From Candidatus Thalassarchaeaceae archaeon (lineage in GTDB: Archaea; Thermoplasmatota; Poseidoniia; Poseidoniales; Thalassarchaeaceae), in contig JASMAJ010000043.1 in the NCBI GenBank assembly GCA_030754395.1, positions 1 through 6,966 of the forward strand: 6,966 nucleotides of DNA, written 5' to 3'. Below, one piece after another: positions 5,356-6,966 of this stretch. How positions within the stretch are numbered: the stretch's first letter is position 1; each line of letters opens with the position of its first letter. The translations under genes were made by a program, and so were the position numbers. The notes under the pieces were generated by a model. That model had not been told where the DNA came from, searched no databases, and was given only the letters and a program-made list of their open reading frames with translations.

Positions 5356-6966
5356 TTATCTGGTTCTAAGCCTCTCATACAATTTGCCTTTCAATGGCAT
5401 ATCATGCTCCCATGCAAATTCCTTCATTACACGTAAAGCCTCTTTCTCAAGGTCCGAGTCACCGACGAAATCAGTAATATGAATCACACCTTCACGTGTA
5501 TTTGCCTTAAATGCAGCAACAGGCTCCTCACGATGGAATACAAGGTAAGCGGAACCATAACCGAATCTCTCTCTCAGAAGGCCGCCATAATAGTGGATTA
5601 AAGGATCAGAAGGAGGGATTACGAGATCTCTTGAACGAGATAATGTATTGGATTCATCAAGCAAGTCAAGACGCCCCCAACAAACGTCATGCATATCATC
5701 TACGAGGAATCCTTTGATTAGAGTCCCATCCTCTTCAAATTCTCTCATCACATCACTAATTTCTTCAGCGGAGAAAGGAGAGCCGGCCAATCTCTCAACT
5801 TGCTTGAGAGTAATAACTGGATAATCCTTAACCAAATCCCTTAGGTAATCTCGTTTAATCTCCCATAAATCTGAGTTTCTAATCGGCTCTACAGTCTTGA
5901 ATCCGCCTCTATAATCTTGGATAAGATGCCCACTTCTCACAAGTGGAGAAATTAATTTTCGGAACTCAGCTCTTTTCATGGCATATCTTTCCATAAATAT
6001 AGTGGGGTCGTGATGTTCTCTGAAGAACTGTAAGATGTCTTCATCTTCTTCGGGTGCTGAAACATTCCGGATAGTCAAAAGTTTTTGGAAATGAGACATT
6101 CGAGCCCATACTAAGTGCCCACGAAGATTTGTTCCTTGATGGAGCCTATGTGCGGCTGCCATTGACTTTAAGTCGACGCGATACATTTCACAACGCCCAC
6201 GTAATGCAAAATCATCTCTTAATTCATTAAGATGGTCAAGAGCCATGGTTTCATTCTCATGACGGCTTTTTTGATGGAGTGAATGATGATGGAATAGACT
6301 ACGATTTATTTGTTTACGAGGCATTGGTTGAACGACTCCGCCACGTATATATCTCTCACCGTCCCCCATTGATTCGAATCCTAAATCGGAAAGAATCTGT
6401 TGGACATTCTCGTCGCAATCATGAACAGGGACTCCATTGAATGCATGAATTACAGAAACATCAACGAGACGATCGCGGTAATTCTCTAATAATTCGTTAA
6501 ACGTAACTTTGAACTCATCAAGATAAGAATGCGGGATGTTGATATCTTTGATTTCTAAGTAATCATTGACAACGAACATAAGAATGCGACCAACTGGATC
6601 AACTCCCTTGAATACAGGGTGATACCAACCCTGTTTCAATATTAGGCGAACTTCGTGAATGAATCGAGAACAGAACGGATCTGATTGAGATAGGATACGC
6701 ATTGTGCGATCTTCGGCCATAGGAGATAGTAACGCTTCAGCATCTTCGTGACTCGAGTAATAATCAGTTGGATCGGGTTGAAGGGCGACTACGCGAACGA
6801 TTTTTTCAGAGTTCTCCAAATCTCGTAAAGTTTCAGCTAACTCTTCCACGGGACGAGAAACAAAGAACCGTAGTGTGTGTAGTCGCACAGGACCGATTCT
6901 TTCTATTAACGACTTCACAGCTTCATCGAATTTCATCGGTTTGACGCGCTCATGGATTCTATGGAA
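5356..6966 (-). CDS. Large winged-helix protein of the YcaQ/Lhr C-terminal (HTH_42) type, N-terminus outside window
   Basis: Numbering is from the Met at 6934-6936, which gives 526 residues. The frame stays open for ten more codons to the window edge (FHRIHERVKP before that Met), and no Shine-Dalgarno precedes it, so the protein probably continues. Two similar modules are visible. In each, a winged-helix (5-50 and 363-411) is followed by a domain opening with an S-DP motif: RILSQSDPFCSRF (80-92) and DLVIPPSDPLIHYY (437-450). This wHTH-then-xxDPL pattern is seen in the YcaQ/AlkZ DNA glycosylase family (HTH_42) and in the C-terminal part of Lhr-type helicases. A third winged-helix-like stretch lies at about 300-347, and a His/Arg-rich segment (NRSLFHHHSLHQKSRH) at 211-226. 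A DNA-binding or DNA-repair role is inferred. It could be the C-terminal portion of a large helicase upstream, or a separate glycosylase-like protein. The family assignment is by eye. Confidence 0.5.
   Translation of the reverse strand, partial: FHRIHERVKPMKFDEAVKSLIERIGPVRLHTLRFFVSRPVEELAETLRDLENSEKIVRVVALQPDPTDYYSSHEDAEALLSPMAEDRTMRILSQSDPFCSRFIHEVRLILKQGWYHPVFKGVDPVGRILMFVVNDYLEIKDINIPHSYLDEFKVTFNELLENYRDRLVDVSVIHAFNGVPVHDCDENVQQILSDLGFESMGDGERYIRGGVVQPMPRKQINRSLFHHHSLHQKSRHENETMALDHLNELRDDFALRGRCEMYRVDLKSMAAAHRLHQGTNLRGHLVWARMSHFQKLLTIRNVSAPEEDEDILQFFREHHDPTIFMERYAMKRAEFRKLISPLVRSGHLIQDYRGGFKTVEPIRNSDLWEIKRDYLRDLVKDYPVITLKQVERLAGSPFSAEEISDVMREFEEDGTLIKGFLVDDMHDVCWGRLDLLDESNTLSRSRDLVIPPSDPLIHYYGGLLRERFGYGSAYLVFHREEPVAAFKANTREGVIHITDFVGDSDLEKEALRVMKEFAWEHDMPLKGKLYERLRTR

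Noticed and set aside
5511..5717. Plus-strand open frame antisense to the winged-helix protein
   Set aside because: It overlaps the conserved second SDP module on the other strand and has no motif of its own.

Overview
The window looks like compact archaeal chromosome with moderate-to-low GC by eye. Three genes point to Archaea. One is a tRNA-Ile2 agmatinylcytidine synthetase (TiaS), an archaea-specific enzyme. One is a multi-membrane-span protein with the catalytic motifs of archaeosortase A. One is a small RadB-like RecA-fold protein. A marine Thermoplasmatota-type euryarchaeon (Poseidoniales/MGII-like) would fit, but that placement is inference and not read from a marker gene.

Layout. At the left edge is the 3' two thirds of adenylosuccinate lyase (purB, + strand), followed after about 60 nt by a 189-aa RadB-like protein whose Walker A lysine is missing (1001-1570, +). 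It converges, with a 4-nt overlap, on a four-gene minus-strand operon spanning roughly 4317 to 1567. The operon order is a GmhA-like SIS-domain isomerase, a GmhB-like HAD phosphatase, tiaS, and an 83-aa single-span membrane protein. Its junctions are GTGA, GTGA and TAATG overlaps, so translation is probably coupled. Divergent from the operon is artA (+, 4366-5355), which abuts with no spacer the stop codon of a large minus-strand winged-helix protein. That last frame stays open to the right edge of the window.

How the genes may work together. GmhA- and GmhB-type enzymes normally act at two steps of nucleotide-activated heptose synthesis (sedoheptulose 7-phosphate isomerisation and heptose bisphosphate dephosphorylation). 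Such sugars go to surface polysaccharides or S-layer glycans. Archaeosortase A processes the C-termini of surface proteins. The divergent pair could therefore be a cell-surface glycoprotein module, although both sugar enzymes have changed key residues and no kinase, nucleotidyltransferase or glycosyltransferase is visible here. TiaS and PurB are housekeeping.

The items most worth a second look are the internally duplicated winged-helix protein at the right edge, the RadB-like protein with a broken P-loop, the divergent isomerase/phosphatase-archaeosortase arrangement, and the non-canonical active-site residues in the GmhA/GmhB pair. No RNA gene, CRISPR array, insertion sequence or long repeat was seen. 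There is no gene-free stretch over 100 bases.
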